This document shows, in pieces, positions 11,794 to 19,648 of a stretch of 64,000 nucleotides of DNA. Both the position numbers and the translations under genes were made by a program. The DNA lies in assembly GCA_016794425.1 (NCBI GenBank), contig JAEUHR010000003.1:186001-250000 (forward strand). The letters are read 5' to 3'. The notes under the pieces were generated by a model. That model searched no databases. It was not told the DNA's origin and saw nothing but the letters and a program-made list of their open reading frames with translations. Every line of letters starts with the position of its first letter. Position 1 is the first letter of the stretch. The stretch comes from Planctomycetota bacterium (GTDB taxonomy: Bacteria; Planctomycetota; UBA1135; UBA2386).

Positions 11794-13641
11794 GTGACGC
11801 GCGACTTCGACGTGGTGGTGGTGGGCGGCGGCCACGCGGGCGTCGAAGCGGCGTCGGCGGCGGCGCGGCTCGGCTGCCGCACCGCGATGGTCGTGCTCGA
11901 CCCGGCGGCGATCGGCCGCATGTCGTGCAACCCGGCGATCGGCGGTCTCGCCAAGGGCCAGCTGGTGCGCGAGGTCGACGCGCTCGGCGGCGAGATGGCG
12001 CTGTGCACCGACGCGACCGGCATCCAGTTCCGGATGCTGAACACCAGCAAGGGACCGGCGGTGCGGTCGCCGCGCGCCCAGTGCGATCGCGACGCCTACA
12101 ACCGCACGATGGTCGCGCGCGTGCTGGCGCGACCGAACCTGACCGTGCTGGCCGGCGAAGCCACCGGCCTCGTCAGCGCGGCCGGCGGCACGCGCGTCGA
12201 CGGGGTCGAACTGGCCGACGGCACGCGCATCGCCGCCGCGGCGGTCGTGCTGACCACCGGCACGTTCCTCGGCGGGCGCCTGTTCGCCGGCACCTGGGAA
12301 CGCGACGGCGGCCGCCACGGCGAACCGGCCGCGGCGCGCATCAGCGCGTCGCTGCGTTCGTTCGGCATCCGGCTCGGCCGCCACAAGACCGGCACGCCGC
12401 CGCGCCTGCACCGCGACTCGATCGATTTCGCGCGCTGCGAGGTGCAGCCCGGCGACGAGCCGCCGCAGCCGTTCTCGTTCCGGACGGCGCGGCTCGAGGT
12501 CGAGCAGCTGTGCTGCTGGCTGACGCGCACGACCGAGGCGACGCACGCGGTGATCCGCGCCAATGCGCACCACTCGCCGATGTTCCGCGGCCGCATCCAG
12601 GGCCCGGGTCCGCGCTACTGCCCGAGCGTCGAGGACAAGGTCGTGCGCTTCGCCGACCAGCCGTCGCATCCGGTGTTCCTCGAGCCCGAGGGCCGCGATT
12701 CGGTCGAGATCTACCCGAACGGCGTCAGCACCAGCCTGCCGGCCGAGGTGCAGCTCGCGTTCCTGCGCACGATTCCGGGCCTCGAACGCGTCGAGGTGCT
12801 GCGGCCCGGCTACGCGGTCGAGTACGACCACATCGCGACCGACCAGATCCGCGGCGATCTGCAGGTCGCCACGCTGCGCGGCCTGTTCGCCGCCGGCCAG
12901 ATCAACGGCACCAGCGGTTACGAAGAGGCTGCCGGCCAGGGCCTGGTGGCCGGTCTCAACGCGGCGCGGTTCGCGCGCGGGCAGGAGCCGGTCGTGTTCG
13001 ACCGCGCGACCGCCTACCTCGGCGTGATGGTCGACGACCTGTGCCGCGTCAATCCGACCGAGCCGTACCGGATGTTCACGAGCCGCGCCGAGTTCCGCCT
13101 GCTGCTGCGCAGCGACAACGCCGATCGGCGCCTGTCGCTGCTCGGTGAGCGGCTCGGCCTCGTCGATCCGGCCAGAGCCGACGCGGTGCGACAGAAGGAA
13201 GGCCGGCTGCTGGCGGCGCAGCGCTGGCTCGGTTCGGTGCGGCGCGACGGCAAGACCTTGCTCGAGTGGCTGCGTCGGCCCGAGGTCGGCGCCGCCGACC
13301 TGCTGGCCTTCGACTCGACGTTCGCCGCGATGGCGCTGTCGGTCGGTGAGCTCGCCGAACTCGAAGCCGAGGTCAAGTACGCGGGCTACGTCGAACGCCA
13401 GCAGATGGAGGTCGAACGGCTGCGGCGCATGGAGCAGAAGCGGATCCCGGCGGACTTCGACTACGCGGTCGTGGCCGGCCTCAGCAACGAGGCGCGGCAA
13501 CGGCTGCAGCAGCGGCGGCCGCTGACGCTCGGCGAGGCGTCGCGCCTGGCCGGCGTGCGGCAGGCGGACGTGCAGTTGCTGCTGGTGGTGTTGGCGCGCG
13601 GCGGGGGCGGCAGCGCGCTCACATCTGCAGCACGGCCTTGA
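11794..13641 (+). CDS. mnmG: tRNA uridine-5-carboxymethylaminomethyl modification enzyme, FAD subunit
   Basis: 615 aa from a GTG at 11794, just before the FAD-binding segment VVVVGGGHAGVEA. Other family signatures are GRMSCNPAIGGLAKG, NTSKGPAVRSPRAQCDR, GRIQGPGPRYCPS, and the C-terminal YAGYVERQQ. With MnmE it installs the cmnm5 group on the wobble uridine of several tRNAs. MnmE is not in the window. The last 23 bases overlap the end of ruvA on the opposite strand, so the two genes converge tail to tail. Confidence 0.96.
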   Translation: MTRDFDVVVVGGGHAGVEAASAAARLGCRTAMVVLDPAAIGRMSCNPAIGGLAKGQLVREVDALGGEMALCTDATGIQFRMLNTSKGPAVRSPRAQCDRDAYNRTMVARVLARPNLTVLAGEATGLVSAAGGTRVDGVELADGTRIAAAAVVLTTGTFLGGRLFAGTWERDGGRHGEPAAARISASLRSFGIRLGRHKTGTPPRLHRDSIDFARCEVQPGDEPPQPFSFRTARLEVEQLCCWLTRTTEATHAVIRANAHHSPMFRGRIQGPGPRYCPSVEDKVVRFADQPSHPVFLEPEGRDSVEIYPNGVSTSLPAEVQLAFLRTIPGLERVEVLRPGYAVEYDHIATDQIRGDLQVATLRGLFAAGQINGTSGYEEAAGQGLVAGLNAARFARGQEPVVFDRATAYLGVMVDDLCRVNPTEPYRMFTSRAEFRLLLRSDNADRRLSLLGERLGLVDPARADAVRQKEGRLLAAQRWLGSVRRDGKTLLEWLRRPEVGAADLLAFDSTFAAMALSVGELAELEAEVKYAGYVERQQMEVERLRRMEQKRIPADFDYAVVAGLSNEARQRLQQRRPLTLGEASRLAGVRQADVQLLLVVLARGGGGSALTSAARP

Positions 13642-14209
13642 CCAGCGTCTCGGTGTCGGCGGCCGCGGCACCGTCGGGCCGCCGCCGCACGCGCTCGACC
13701 TTGTCGCGCGCGTCCTTCTCCGAGAAGCCGAGCGTGACCAGTGCCGCCACCGCGTCGTCGGCGGACTGGCCCGGCAGCGTCACCGTTGGCCCGTCGGCAG
13801 CGGTGTGGAACGCCGCCATCGCGTCGCGCAGCTCGAGGCACAGACGCTCGGCGATCTTCTGGCCGATGCCCTTGACGCGGCGCAGCGCCGCGACGTCGTC
13901 GCGCGCGATCGCGGCCGCCAGCTGCGCCGGCGCGTAGACGCTGAGCAGTGCCAGCGCGACGGCGGGACCGACGCTGCTGACCGCCAGCAGCCGCCGCGCC
14001 AGATCGCGTTCGTCGCGCGTCGCGAAGGCGAGCAGCGACGGCGTGCCGTCGACCACGTGCAGCAGCGTGAACACCTGCTGCGTGCGGCCGACCTCGAGCT
14101 GTGTCGCGGTCGTCAGCGACACGCGGCACTCGTAGCCGACGCCGCCGCAGCGCAGCACCGCGCGCGAGGGGCCCTTCTCGACGACGTCGCCGACGAGGTG
14201 GTCGTACAC
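13619..14209 (-). CDS. ruvA: Holliday junction branch-migration protein RuvA
   Basis: 196 aa, typical length. The N-terminal OB-fold (MYDHLVGDVVEKGPSRAVL...GVGYECRVS) is followed by tandem helix-hairpin-helix motifs (LLAVSSVGPAVALALLS and RRVKGIGQKIAERL) and a C-terminal domain that contacts RuvB (DDAVAALVTLGFSEKDA). It binds four-way junctions and loads RuvB helicase. ruvB and ruvC are not adjacent here. It lies directly behind the alpha-CTD/TPR gene on the same strand, with an 18-nt gap. Confidence 0.95.
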   Translation of the reverse strand: MYDHLVGDVVEKGPSRAVLRCGGVGYECRVSLTTATQLEVGRTQQVFTLLHVVDGTPSLLAFATRDERDLARRLLAVSSVGPAVALALLSVYAPAQLAAAIARDDVAALRRVKGIGQKIAERLCLELRDAMAAFHTAADGPTVTLPGQSADDAVAALVTLGFSEKDARDKVERVRRRPDGAAAADTETLVKAVLQM

Positions 14210-14227
14210 GGTGGTTGGCGGCGGCGA

Positions 14228-15544
14228 TCAGCCGCGCAGCGACATGCCCAGCTCGTCGAGCTTGGTCTTGATCTCGTTCAGCGAGGTCTGGCCGAAGTTC
14301 GGGCAGGCCAGCAGTTCGGCCTCGGTCTTCTGCGCCAGGTCGCCGATCGTGCGGATCTTCAGCAGGTCGACGATGCGGCGGCTGCGCACCGACAGGTCCA
14401 GCTCGGTGATCGGCCGGCGGGTCGGGTCGGGGCTGTTCGGGTCCGGCTGTTCTTCGGGGCGGACGACCGGCTCGGTGGCCTCGCCGAGGTCCTTGCTCAT
14501 CAGCTCGTCGGCCGTCATGCCGAGGCGGAGTCCCTTGTTCTTCAGGATCTCCTTGATCTCGGTCAGCGACGTCTCGCCGAAGTTCTTGTAGCTGAGCAAC
14601 TCGGCTTCGGTCTTCTTGACCAGGTCGCCGAGCGTCTTGATGTTCATCTTCGCGAGGCAGTTGCGGCTGCGCACCGACAGCTCGAAGTCGTTGATCGGCG
14701 TGCGCAGGAGCTTGTTGCGCTTGTCGTCGCGGCGCTCCTGGTCCTCGTCGTAGTACATGTTCAGCGCGGCGGCCGCATCGCGGCGGTAGAGCCGCGCCCG
14801 CGCGTTGTCCGGGTTGGCCTGCAGCGCCAGGTCGAAGCACTGCATCGCGCGCCGGTAGTTGCCCATGTCCTCGTAGAGCACGCCGAGGTTGACGACGCAC
14901 GCGACATTGACCGGCGGCGCCATCAGCGCGCGCTCGTACAGTTCGCGCGCCTCCTCGTCCTCACCGCGCAGATCGACGTTGACCGCGAGCCGGAACAACG
15001 CCTGCTTGTGGTTGCTGTCGATCGCGAGCGCTTCGTCGTAGGCCTGGATCGCGCCGGTGCTGTCGCGCTGCAGTTCCTGCACGCGGCCGGCGAAATACTT
15101 GCGGTCGGCTGGGCCGAGCAGTGCGTCGAGCTTGGCGACGTCCTTGGCCAGCCGTTCGCCGTCACCGACGGTGTCGAGCGCACGCAGCCAGACCACCGCC
15201 TGCGCCGCGTCGCGTTCGCGGTTCGCGAGCAGGCGCGCGGCTTCGTCGAGGTTGCCGAGCGCGGCCTGGCTGCCGGCCAGGCACAACGCGACGACCGGGT
15301 TGGACTTGTCGCCGGTCAGCAGCGGCACGGCCTCGGCGTGACGACCGAGCGCCCACAGTGCGATGCCGCGCGCCGTGCCCTTGGCCGGCGGCGTCGAGAG
15401 CCAGTCGCGCAGCTGCTCGACCGAGTCGACGGTCTGGAACACCGCGGCGCGGAACGCGTCCAGCTTGCCGGGGGTCATCTCTCCAGCGAGCAGGCTGGAG
15501 GGGTCGAGCGAGGGGATGGGGTCTCTGGTGACCGTGTCCGTCAT
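14228..15544 (-). CDS. TPR protein with two RNA polymerase alpha-CTD domains
   Basis: 438 aa from the ATG at 15544, which has AGGA six bases upstream. Residues about 60-270 are TPR-like helices (AGSQAALGNLDEAARLLAN, then NLGVLYEDMGNYRRAMQCF). Two tandem domains follow that closely resemble the C-terminal domain of RNA polymerase alpha: about 283-345 (LSVRSRNCLAKMNIKTLGD...NFGETSLTEIK) and about 378-436 (LSVRSRRIVDLLKIRTIGD...NFGQTSLNEIK). The first keeps residues equivalent to E. coli alpha Arg265, Asn268, Cys269 and Ser299, which bind UP-element DNA. The second keeps only the Arg. It has no alpha N-terminal domain, so it is not RpoA. It may bind DNA, polymerase or a sigma factor. Confidence 0.85.
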   Translation of the reverse strand: MTDTVTRDPIPSLDPSSLLAGEMTPGKLDAFRAAVFQTVDSVEQLRDWLSTPPAKGTARGIALWALGRHAEAVPLLTGDKSNPVVALCLAGSQAALGNLDEAARLLANRERDAAQAVVWLRALDTVGDGERLAKDVAKLDALLGPADRKYFAGRVQELQRDSTGAIQAYDEALAIDSNHKQALFRLAVNVDLRGEDEEARELYERALMAPPVNVACVVNLGVLYEDMGNYRRAMQCFDLALQANPDNARARLYRRDAAAALNMYYDEDQERRDDKRNKLLRTPINDFELSVRSRNCLAKMNIKTLGDLVKKTEAELLSYKNFGETSLTEIKEILKNKGLRLGMTADELMSKDLGEATEPVVRPEEQPDPNSPDPTRRPITELDLSVRSRRIVDLLKIRTIGDLAQKTEAELLACPNFGQTSLNEIKTKLDELGMSLRG

Positions 15545-15601
15545 CGATGGTCCTGGGGAGGGCGCCAGGGTGGCGCCGGCGGCTCGGCGAAAAGGGCGCG
15601 A

Positions 15602-15631
15602 AGCGTAGGACCTGGCCCCCGGCGCGGTCAA
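15602..15631 (-). promoter_or_regulatory. vegetative-type promoter for the alpha-CTD/TPR gene
   Basis: On the minus strand: -35 TTGACC (15626-15631), an 18-nt spacer, and -10 TACGCT (15602-15607). The -35 overlaps the stop codon of the upstream glycosyltransferase. Directly after the -10 the leader reads TCGCGCCCTTTTCG, nearly the same tract as in the tig and ndk leaders. Confidence 0.5.
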
Positions 15632-16914
15632 GTTGTGCGCGGGCCGGCCTGCTGCGCCGCCGCGTAGACCGCCAGCAGGTCTCGGGCCATCGCCGCGAAG
15701 CCGCGCGCGAGCGGGCGGGCGGCGGCGGCCATGCGCTGGACGCGCTGGCGGTCGGCCGCCAGTTCGGCGATCGCCTGCCGCCAGGCGGCGACATCGCCGG
15801 GCGGCAGCACGCGCCCCTGCAGGCCGTCGATGACGGCGTCCTGCAGGCCGCCGATCCGGCTCACCAGCACCGGCCGCGCCGCGGCCAGCCCTTCGCGCAC
15901 CGTCAGTCCGTAGGCCTCGTGCCACAGCGCCGGCGCTGCGACCACGTCGACCGCCGCCAGGCGGGCCGGCAGCTCGGCCGCCGTGTAGGGGCCGTGGTAG
16001 TGCACAGAGTGGCCGGGCCGCAGGCGCTGCAGGCAGCGCGTCAGGTAGGTCTCGTCGCCGTGGTAGGGCACCACGTTGCCGTGGATGTCGAGGCGAACCG
16101 TGCCCGGCGGCAGCGCCAGCACCGCGTCGAGCAGCACGTGCAGGCCCTTGCTCGGCATCACGGTGCCGAAGTAGCCGAGCCGCAGCGGGCCGGGGCCGGC
16201 CGGCGGCGGCGCCAGTTCGTGCAGGCGGCCGGTGTCGACGCCGTTCTCTACCACCGTGAAGCGGTCGGCCGGCACGCCGAGCGCCGCGAACGGGGCGACG
16301 ACGCGCGCGCTCGGCACGACCAGCCGCTGCGGCAGCAGCAGCGCCGCGCGCGCGCGGTCGTGCAGCCGCTGCACCGCAGCGTCGCGGTTGCCCTCGTGCA
16401 GCCAGTGCGGGAACGTCGCCTGCAGGCACTCGGCGCAACGGGCCGGTTCGGCGGCGGCGCAGACTTCCTCGCGGCGGTGGTACATCTGGCCGCGCGGACA
16501 GAACAGCCAGTAGTCGTGCAGCGTCAGCACGGTCGGCACGCCGGCCGACTGCAGCTCGGCCAGCGCGTCGGTCGACATGCCGGTCAGGTGGTGCACGTGG
16601 GCGACGTCGAACGCCTCGCCGGCCGCCCGGCGGTCGACCAGGAAGCGCCGCAGCGCCGCTGCCATCGGCGGGCAGGTGTAGGTCGCATCGAGCGAGTCCA
16701 CGCCCTGCCAGCGGTAGGCGACGCGGGTCGTGCGCGGGTTCGTGGTCCGCGTCGGCGTCCACTCGCCCTGCGGCAGCTGCGGCAGGTCGCCACGCGCGAA
16801 CGTGTGCACCTCGTGGCCGGCCGCCGCCAGCGCCGTGGCGAGGCCGTCGACGTGCTGTTCGACGCCGCCGACCCCGTCGGGGGGCAGGCCATGGCACAAC
16901 AACAGCACGCGCAT
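15628..16914 (-). CDS. glycosyltransferase family 4 protein
   Basis: 428 aa, GT-B fold. The N-terminal domain begins MRVLLLCHGLPPDGVGGVEQHV, the usual acceptor-side glycine loop. A cysteine-rich stretch (CPRGQMYH...CAAAEPARCAECL) lies near 160-195. The C-terminal nucleotide-sugar domain contains GYFGTVMPSKGLHVLLDA and the family EX7E-like segment ALWHEAYGLTVREGLAA. It probably transfers a sugar from an NDP-sugar to an envelope polysaccharide or lipid. The substrate cannot be told. It is a single gene with the rpmH promoter region upstream in the opposite direction. Confidence 0.88.
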   Translation of the reverse strand: MRVLLLCHGLPPDGVGGVEQHVDGLATALAAAGHEVHTFARGDLPQLPQGEWTPTRTTNPRTTRVAYRWQGVDSLDATYTCPPMAAALRRFLVDRRAAGEAFDVAHVHHLTGMSTDALAELQSAGVPTVLTLHDYWLFCPRGQMYHRREEVCAAAEPARCAECLQATFPHWLHEGNRDAAVQRLHDRARAALLLPQRLVVPSARVVAPFAALGVPADRFTVVENGVDTGRLHELAPPPAGPGPLRLGYFGTVMPSKGLHVLLDAVLALPPGTVRLDIHGNVVPYHGDETYLTRCLQRLRPGHSVHYHGPYTAAELPARLAAVDVVAAPALWHEAYGLTVREGLAAARPVLVSRIGGLQDAVIDGLQGRVLPPGDVAAWRQAIAELAADRQRVQRMAAAARPLARGFAAMARDLLAVYAAAQQAGPRTT

Positions 16915-16942
16915 CGTCGCACGATGCCGGCTCGGCGCGGCG

Positions 16943-16971
16943 CGGTCAACGCAGCGCGACTGCGTTGACCG
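16943..16971. repeat. perfect 12-bp inverted repeat between divergent genes
   Basis: CGGTCAACGCAG (16943-16954), a 5-nt spacer, then the exact reverse complement CTGCGTTGACCG (16960-16971). The right arm contains the -35 hexamer TTGACC of the rpmH promoter. The left arm contains the same hexamer facing the glycosyltransferase gene. It could be an operator, a bidirectional promoter core, or an RNA hairpin. Confidence 0.7.
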
Positions 16972-16993
16972 GGGGGCGAGGGCTCGCTACGTT
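16965..16993 (+). promoter_or_regulatory. vegetative-type promoter for rpmH
   Basis: -35 TTGACC (16965-16970), a 17-nt spacer, and -10 TACGTT (16988-16993). It is the best promoter match I found. The predicted leader is about 55 nt before the rpmH ATG at 17054. Confidence 0.65.
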
Positions 16994-17053
16994 CTCCGCC
17001 CCGATTCGGCCGGCGGCTCCGCCGCGGCTGGCCCGCAACCCCGGAGTGCCGTC

Positions 17054-17188
17054 ATGAAGCTCAAGGTCCGCCGTTCGAAGTTGAAGCGCCTCAAGAAGGT
17101 CGGCTTCCGCACCCGCAGCAAGACCGCCGGTGGCCGCAAGGTCATCAAGCGGAAGATCCGCCGCTCGGGCAAGTTCCGCGTCGGCTAG
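17054..17188 (+). CDS. rpmH: 50S ribosomal protein L34 (bL34)
   Basis: 44 aa, the usual size, extremely basic. The family core GFRTRSKTAGGRKVIKRK matches the conserved GFRxRMxTxxGRxVL segment. The N-terminus MKLKVRRSKLKRLKKV differs from the common MKRTFQPS start, a divergence I would expect only in some phyla. In most bacteria rpmH is followed by rnpA and yidC. Here the next gene downstream is an unrelated STAS protein on the other strand, and yidC lies about 12.4 kb away with no rnpA visible. Confidence 0.9.
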   Translation: MKLKVRRSKLKRLKKVGFRTRSKTAGGRKVIKRKIRRSGKFRVG

Positions 17189-17189
17189 T

Positions 17190-17219
17190 CGCCGGTCGTC
17201 GCGCGCACCCGCGCCGGCG
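17190..17219 (+). terminator. possible hairpin after rpmH
   Basis: A GC-rich imperfect hairpin, with CGCCGG...CGCG pairing to CGCG...CCGGCG, begins just after the rpmH stop codon. There is no U-tract, so intrinsic termination is uncertain. The remaining bases up to 17355 show nothing recognisable. Confidence 0.3.
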
Positions 17220-17355
17220 GGTTGCCGCGCGCCGCGGTGGCGGCACGCGCACCGCCGCCGTGCCGCGGGCGTCGCATCGCCGCGCCGCTGGCGCATCTGC
17301 TGACGCCGCCATTGGGCGGGGTCGAGGCGCGGCCGCTGCCGGGCCGCCGCCTGCT

Positions 17356-18123
17356 TCAGCTGCCGGGCAGCTGGTTCTTCAGGAACGCCATGTCGGCGGC
17401 GAACTGCGACAGCGCCTCGCGGTCGGACTCCGGCACCTTCTTGAACTTGCCGGTGATGCGCACGCCGGAGTCACCGGCGGGCTCGACGGCGTCGACGGTC
17501 GCGACCAGCTCGAAGAAGCTCTTCTTGATCATCTTGACCTGGAACTTCAGCTGCACGTCGCCACCGGCGAAGAACAGCTGCTTGGCCTGATCGGCGCTGA
17601 AGCCGGCCTTCTGGCCGTTCCAGAAGAACTGCACGCGGCTGCCGTCGACGTTGGCCATCGTGCCGACCAGCGACTTGGTCTTCTTGCCGCCGCCGACCAT
17701 CTTGTTGCGCGTGTCGTCGGGGAACGCGATCAGCACCTTCTCGGAGTCGACCGGCGCGTCGCCGGCGAGTTCCTTCTGGTTCAGGTGCTTGATGATCGCC
17801 TTGATCGCGTCCTGCTCGGTGTCGTGCATCGCGATCAGCTTGTCGATGCCGACCTTGCGGATCACCTCGCGCACGAACGGCGACGGCTGCGCGACCACCA
17901 GGTCGCCGCCGTCGGCGCGGCAACGCTTGTGCGCCTTGATCACCGCACCGAGCGCCGTCGAGTTGATGAACTTCACCAGCCGCAGGTCGAGGACCAGGTG
18001 GTTGACGCCGCGCTCGACCAGCGTTTCGACCTCCTGCATCAGCGCGGGGCAGTAGAACGTGTCGAACTCGCCTTTCAGCGTGAGCACGGCGTAGTCGTCG
18101 TGCAGGGACTTGTCGATCTTCAT
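17356..18123 (-). CDS. STAS-domain protein with additional C-terminal domain
   Basis: 255 aa from the ATG at 18123. The N-terminal STAS domain (about 1-110) is of anti-anti-sigma type: DYAVLTLKGEFDTFYCPALM, then the switch region KFINSTALGAVIKAHKRC, where a Ser can be phosphorylated in RsbV/SpoIIAA relatives. A second domain (about 125-255) contains VLIAFPDDTRNKMVG and a beta-rich SLVGTMANVDGSRVQFFW, loosely PilZ-like, but the RxxxR motif is not intact. It lies divergently from a GAF-SpoIIE phosphatase, the usual enzyme that dephosphorylates such proteins, so partner switching is likely. Confidence 0.8.
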   Translation of the reverse strand: MKIDKSLHDDYAVLTLKGEFDTFYCPALMQEVETLVERGVNHLVLDLRLVKFINSTALGAVIKAHKRCRADGGDLVVAQPSPFVREVIRKVGIDKLIAMHDTEQDAIKAIIKHLNQKELAGDAPVDSEKVLIAFPDDTRNKMVGGGKKTKSLVGTMANVDGSRVQFFWNGQKAGFSADQAKQLFFAGGDVQLKFQVKMIKKSFFELVATVDAVEPAGDSGVRITGKFKKVPESDREALSQFAADMAFLKNQLPGS

Positions 18124-18301
18124 GGGAGGGTGCGCACGGCGACCGGGACGACGGGCCGTCGGTGGCCGCCGATTCTGGCGCGGCGGCGTCGGCTGTGCAA
18201 CGAGCGGGCGCGGACTTGTCCCGCGGCGCCGCGGGTGCGCGCCGCAAACCAGGGTGCGGTTGGTGCCTTGCCGCGCAACGGCCGCTAGAGTCCGAGCGCC
18301 C

Positions 18302-19648
18302 ATGAAACGGTTCTGGTTCCGCAAGCGCGACGAGACGCCGCCGCCACCGCCGCCGCCGAAGGCCGGTGCCGACGACCGCGAGTCGTCGGCCTTGCTGACC
18401 GGCGACGCCGGCGTCGACTCCCGTTCGCTCGAGATCCTGCTCGACACGATCGCCGCGGTCACGGCGAACATCGATCTCGACACCGTGCTGCGCGACATCG
18501 TCGACCGTTCCCTGCAGGTCACGCAGGCCGAACGCGCGATCCTGCTGCTCGGCAGCTCGCCGGACGAGCTGACCGTGCGCACCGCGCAGGACCGCGAGGG
18601 CCGCGCGCTCGGCGGCGACCTGCAGTGGAGCCGCAGCCTCGTGCGCCGCTGCCTGGAAGAAGGCCTGGCCGTGCGTTCGGTCGTGCAGTCCGACCAGCAG
18701 GCGCTCGAACTCGGTCAGTCGGTCTACGACCTGAAGCTGCGCGCGGTCATGTGCGCGCCGATGCGGGCCCGCAACCGCACCGTCGGCGTGATCTACGTCG
18801 ACTCGCGCGCGATGCGCCGCGAGTTCTCGGCGCGCGACCTGGCGCTGTTCGGCGCGATCTCGGCCCAGCTGGCCGTGTCGGTCGAGAACGCGCGGCTGCA
18901 CGCCGACTCGCTCGAGAAGGTGCGGCTGCAGAAGGACGTCGAGATCGCGCGCCGGATCCAGCAGCACCTGCTGCCGCCGCCGCCGCAGGACGTCGGCGGA
19001 CTGCAGGTCGCGCTGCGCTACGAGGCGGCCGAGCACGCGTCGGGCGACACCTACGACTTCATGCCGCTGCCCGACGGGCGCTTCGCGGTGATGGTGGGTG
19101 ACGTCACCGGCCACGGCGTCGGCGCGGCGCTGCTGACGCACGCCGTGCAGTCGGCGCTGCGCAGCTACCTCGAGCTGATCGACGACGTCGACGACATCGT
19201 CACGCGCCTCAACCAACGGCTGGTCGCCCGCATCGAGACCGGCAACTTCATGTCGCTGCTGCTCGCGGTCGTCGACCCGCACGCCGGCACGATGCACTAC
19301 GTCAACGCCGGCCACCCCGGCATGGTGCACGTGCGCAAGGACGGCGTGACCGTGCACGACAAGACCGGCATGGTGCTCGGCGTCGTCGCCGACCAGGCCT
19401 ACGAGTCGAGCGCGCCGATCGCGCTGGCGGCCGGCGATCTGCTGTTCCTGCACACGGACGGCGTCGACGAGGCGATGTCGCCGCAGCGCGAGCCGTTCGG
19501 CGACGCGCGGTTGCAGGCCGTGCTGCAGGCGGCGCGCGGCCTCGGTGCCGACGACGTGCTGCGCCGCGTCGACGAGGCGCTGCACGCGCACACCGGCGGC
19601 AAGGCGCTCGACGACGACCTGACGATGATCGCGATCAAGGTGCTGTGA
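18302..19648 (+). CDS. GAF-domain SpoIIE/RsbU-type PP2C serine phosphatase
   Basis: 448 aa from the ATG at 18302. A proline-rich N-terminus is followed by a GAF sensor domain (about 50-210, ERAILLLGSSPDELTVRT...AQLAVSVENARLH). A linker helix leads to the PP2C-type phosphatase (about 225-448, ARRIQQHLLPPPPQ, GDTYDFMPLPDGRFAVMVGDVTGHGVGAAL, and LLFLHTDGVDEAM). The metal-binding Asp residues in GDVTGHG and TDGVDEA are present. It should dephosphorylate a STAS-domain antagonist, probably the product of the divergent gene. A TAGAGT hexamer at 18286-18291 lies ten bases before the ATG. Confidence 0.92.
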   Translation: MKRFWFRKRDETPPPPPPPKAGADDRESSALLTGDAGVDSRSLEILLDTIAAVTANIDLDTVLRDIVDRSLQVTQAERAILLLGSSPDELTVRTAQDREGRALGGDLQWSRSLVRRCLEEGLAVRSVVQSDQQALELGQSVYDLKLRAVMCAPMRARNRTVGVIYVDSRAMRREFSARDLALFGAISAQLAVSVENARLHADSLEKVRLQKDVEIARRIQQHLLPPPPQDVGGLQVALRYEAAEHASGDTYDFMPLPDGRFAVMVGDVTGHGVGAALLTHAVQSALRSYLELIDDVDDIVTRLNQRLVARIETGNFMSLLLAVVDPHAGTMHYVNAGHPGMVHVRKDGVTVHDKTGMVLGVVADQAYESSAPIALAAGDLLFLHTDGVDEAMSPQREPFGDARLQAVLQAARGLGADDVLRRVDEALHAHTGGKALDDDLTMIAIKVL

